Of a DNA stretch of 6,806 bases, positions 6,533 to 6,806 are shown in pieces. The position numbers and the translations under genes are program-made. The DNA is from Anaerolineae bacterium (lineage in GTDB: Bacteria; Chloroflexota; Anaerolineae; B4-G1). The stretch's first letter is position 1. Each line of letters begins with the position of its first letter. The DNA is taken from assembly GCA_030612185.1 (NCBI GenBank), contig JAUWOI010000244.1:1-6806 (forward strand), given 5' to 3'. The notes beneath the pieces were generated by a model, which saw only the letters and a program-made list of their open reading frames with translations, was not told where the DNA came from and did not search any database.

Positions 6533-6637
6533 ACTGGGACACTGGTATATTGGTAAGTTGGTAGTTGGTTGCCGTTACCAATATACCAGTTTCCCAATTT
6601 CCCAATGTACCAACTTACCGGTTTCCCAATTTACCAG
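6533..6637. repeat. Array 2: 8-nt repeats arranged as an inverted repeat upstream of fhs
   Basis: On the plus strand, octamers run in register from 6577: ACCAATAT, ACCAGTTT, CCCAATTT, CCCAATGT, ACCAACTT, ACCGGTTT, CCCAATTT, then partial ACCAG ending at 6637. To the left the complementary words also run with period 8: ACTGGGAC (6533), ACTGGTAT (6541), ATTGGTAA (6549), GTTGGTAG (6557). The layout matches array 1, but the unit sequence is unrelated. It lies between the stop of the upstream gene and the fhs leader, and its right end overlaps the last codons and stop of that gene. Function is unknown. Confidence 0.88.
6541..6590. repeat. Perfect 16-bp inverted repeat inside array 2
   Basis: ACTGGTATATTGGTAA (6541-6556) is the exact reverse complement of 6575-6590, with an 18-nt loop. 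Allowing one mismatch (6540/6591), the arms extend to 6535-6556 and 6575-6596. No T-run follows it, so an intrinsic terminator is unlikely. Confidence 0.88.
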
Positions 6638-6806
6638 CCACCGTCTGCGGCAAACAGGGCGCGATCTCAACCTTCACCGCCTGCCGCGTCAAATCGCCCG
6701 AAACCCGGATCAGCGACTCTCCCAGGTCAGGGTCCATATGCGCTGTGGCCAGGCATGGGTAGTGGCGGTGAAACAGGCCAGCCTGAACGACCGCTTCCTG
6801 CACATC
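6615..6806 (-). CDS. C-terminal end of an unidentified protein, 5' part beyond window
   Basis: An open frame enters from the right edge and ends at TAA (6615-6617), giving 63 residues that begin DVQEAVVQAGLFHRHYPCLA. Codon use and GC content resemble the neighbouring genes until the last few codons. Visible features are HYPCLATAHMDPDLGESL and a second cysteine in EIAPCLPQ. The HYPCLA...D..LG pattern vaguely recalls my memory of the C-terminal end of DUF166 proteins, but I cannot confirm this and assign no function. The last six residues, GKLGNR, and the stop are encoded by units of array 2, so the original C-terminus may have been replaced or extended. A start inside the window (GTG 6803) is not supported by a ribosome site. 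The gene could be first in the same operon. Confidence 0.6.
   Translation of the reverse strand, partial: DVQEAVVQAGLFHRHYPCLATAHMDPDLGESLIRVSGDLTRQAVKVEIAPCLPQTVAGKLGNR

Noticed and set aside
6535..6596. Miniature transposable element with terminal inverted repeats
   Set aside because: The inverted repeats are made of internal octamers rather than termini, no target duplication is seen, and array 1 shares no sequence with it.

Overview
All recognisable genes lie on the minus strand and read right to left. They form one cluster of the Wood-Ljungdahl (reductive acetyl-CoA) pathway. In transcription order it holds: the 3' end of an unidentified gene (6806-6615); fhs, formate-tetrahydrofolate ligase (6472-4586); a small cysteine-free HMA-fold protein (4434-4099); cooS/acsA, the Ni-Fe-S carbon monoxide dehydrogenase (4084-2069); an MNT nucleotidyltransferase (2061-1738) and a HEPN protein (1754-1347), together a toxin-antitoxin-type pair; and the N-terminal 434 codons of acsB, acetyl-CoA synthase, which runs off the left edge (1304-1).

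The organism is an anaerobic bacterium with the carbonyl branch (CODH/ACS) and the folate-linked methyl branch encoded side by side. AcsB has the N-terminal CODH-contacting domain of bacterial enzymes, which archaeal CdhC lacks, so an archaeal source is unlikely. The DNA is GC-rich with strong Shine-Dalgarno sites. The MTHFD1-like long form of Fhs, the MNT-HEPN pair and the octameric intergenic repeats would fit an uncultured Chloroflexota-type lineage, but this placement is inference.

Spacing from hma to HEPN is tight: 14 nt from hma to cooS, 7 nt from cooS to MNT and a 17-nt overlap from MNT to HEPN. A 42-nt gap then leads to acsB. Ribosome sites overlap the preceding stop codon at hma/cooS and cooS/MNT, which suggests one transcript with translational coupling. 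Fhs makes 10-formyl-THF for the methyl branch. CooS reduces CO2 to CO, and AcsB joins CO, a methyl group and CoA into acetyl-CoA. The HMA-like protein may be an accessory or metal-handling factor, but it lacks the usual metal-binding cysteines. The MNT-HEPN pair separates the genes for two physically interacting enzyme subunits.

The two longest gene-free stretches, about 140 nt each, are not featureless. Each holds an array of 8-nt units arranged as a large inverted repeat. The unit sequences differ (TTCGTARR in one, CCCAATTT-like in the other), but the period and layout match. In both, the stop codon of the gene before the array falls inside a repeat unit. These arrays are the least expected feature of the window. 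No tRNA, rRNA, CRISPR array, transposase or convincing promoter or intrinsic terminator was seen.
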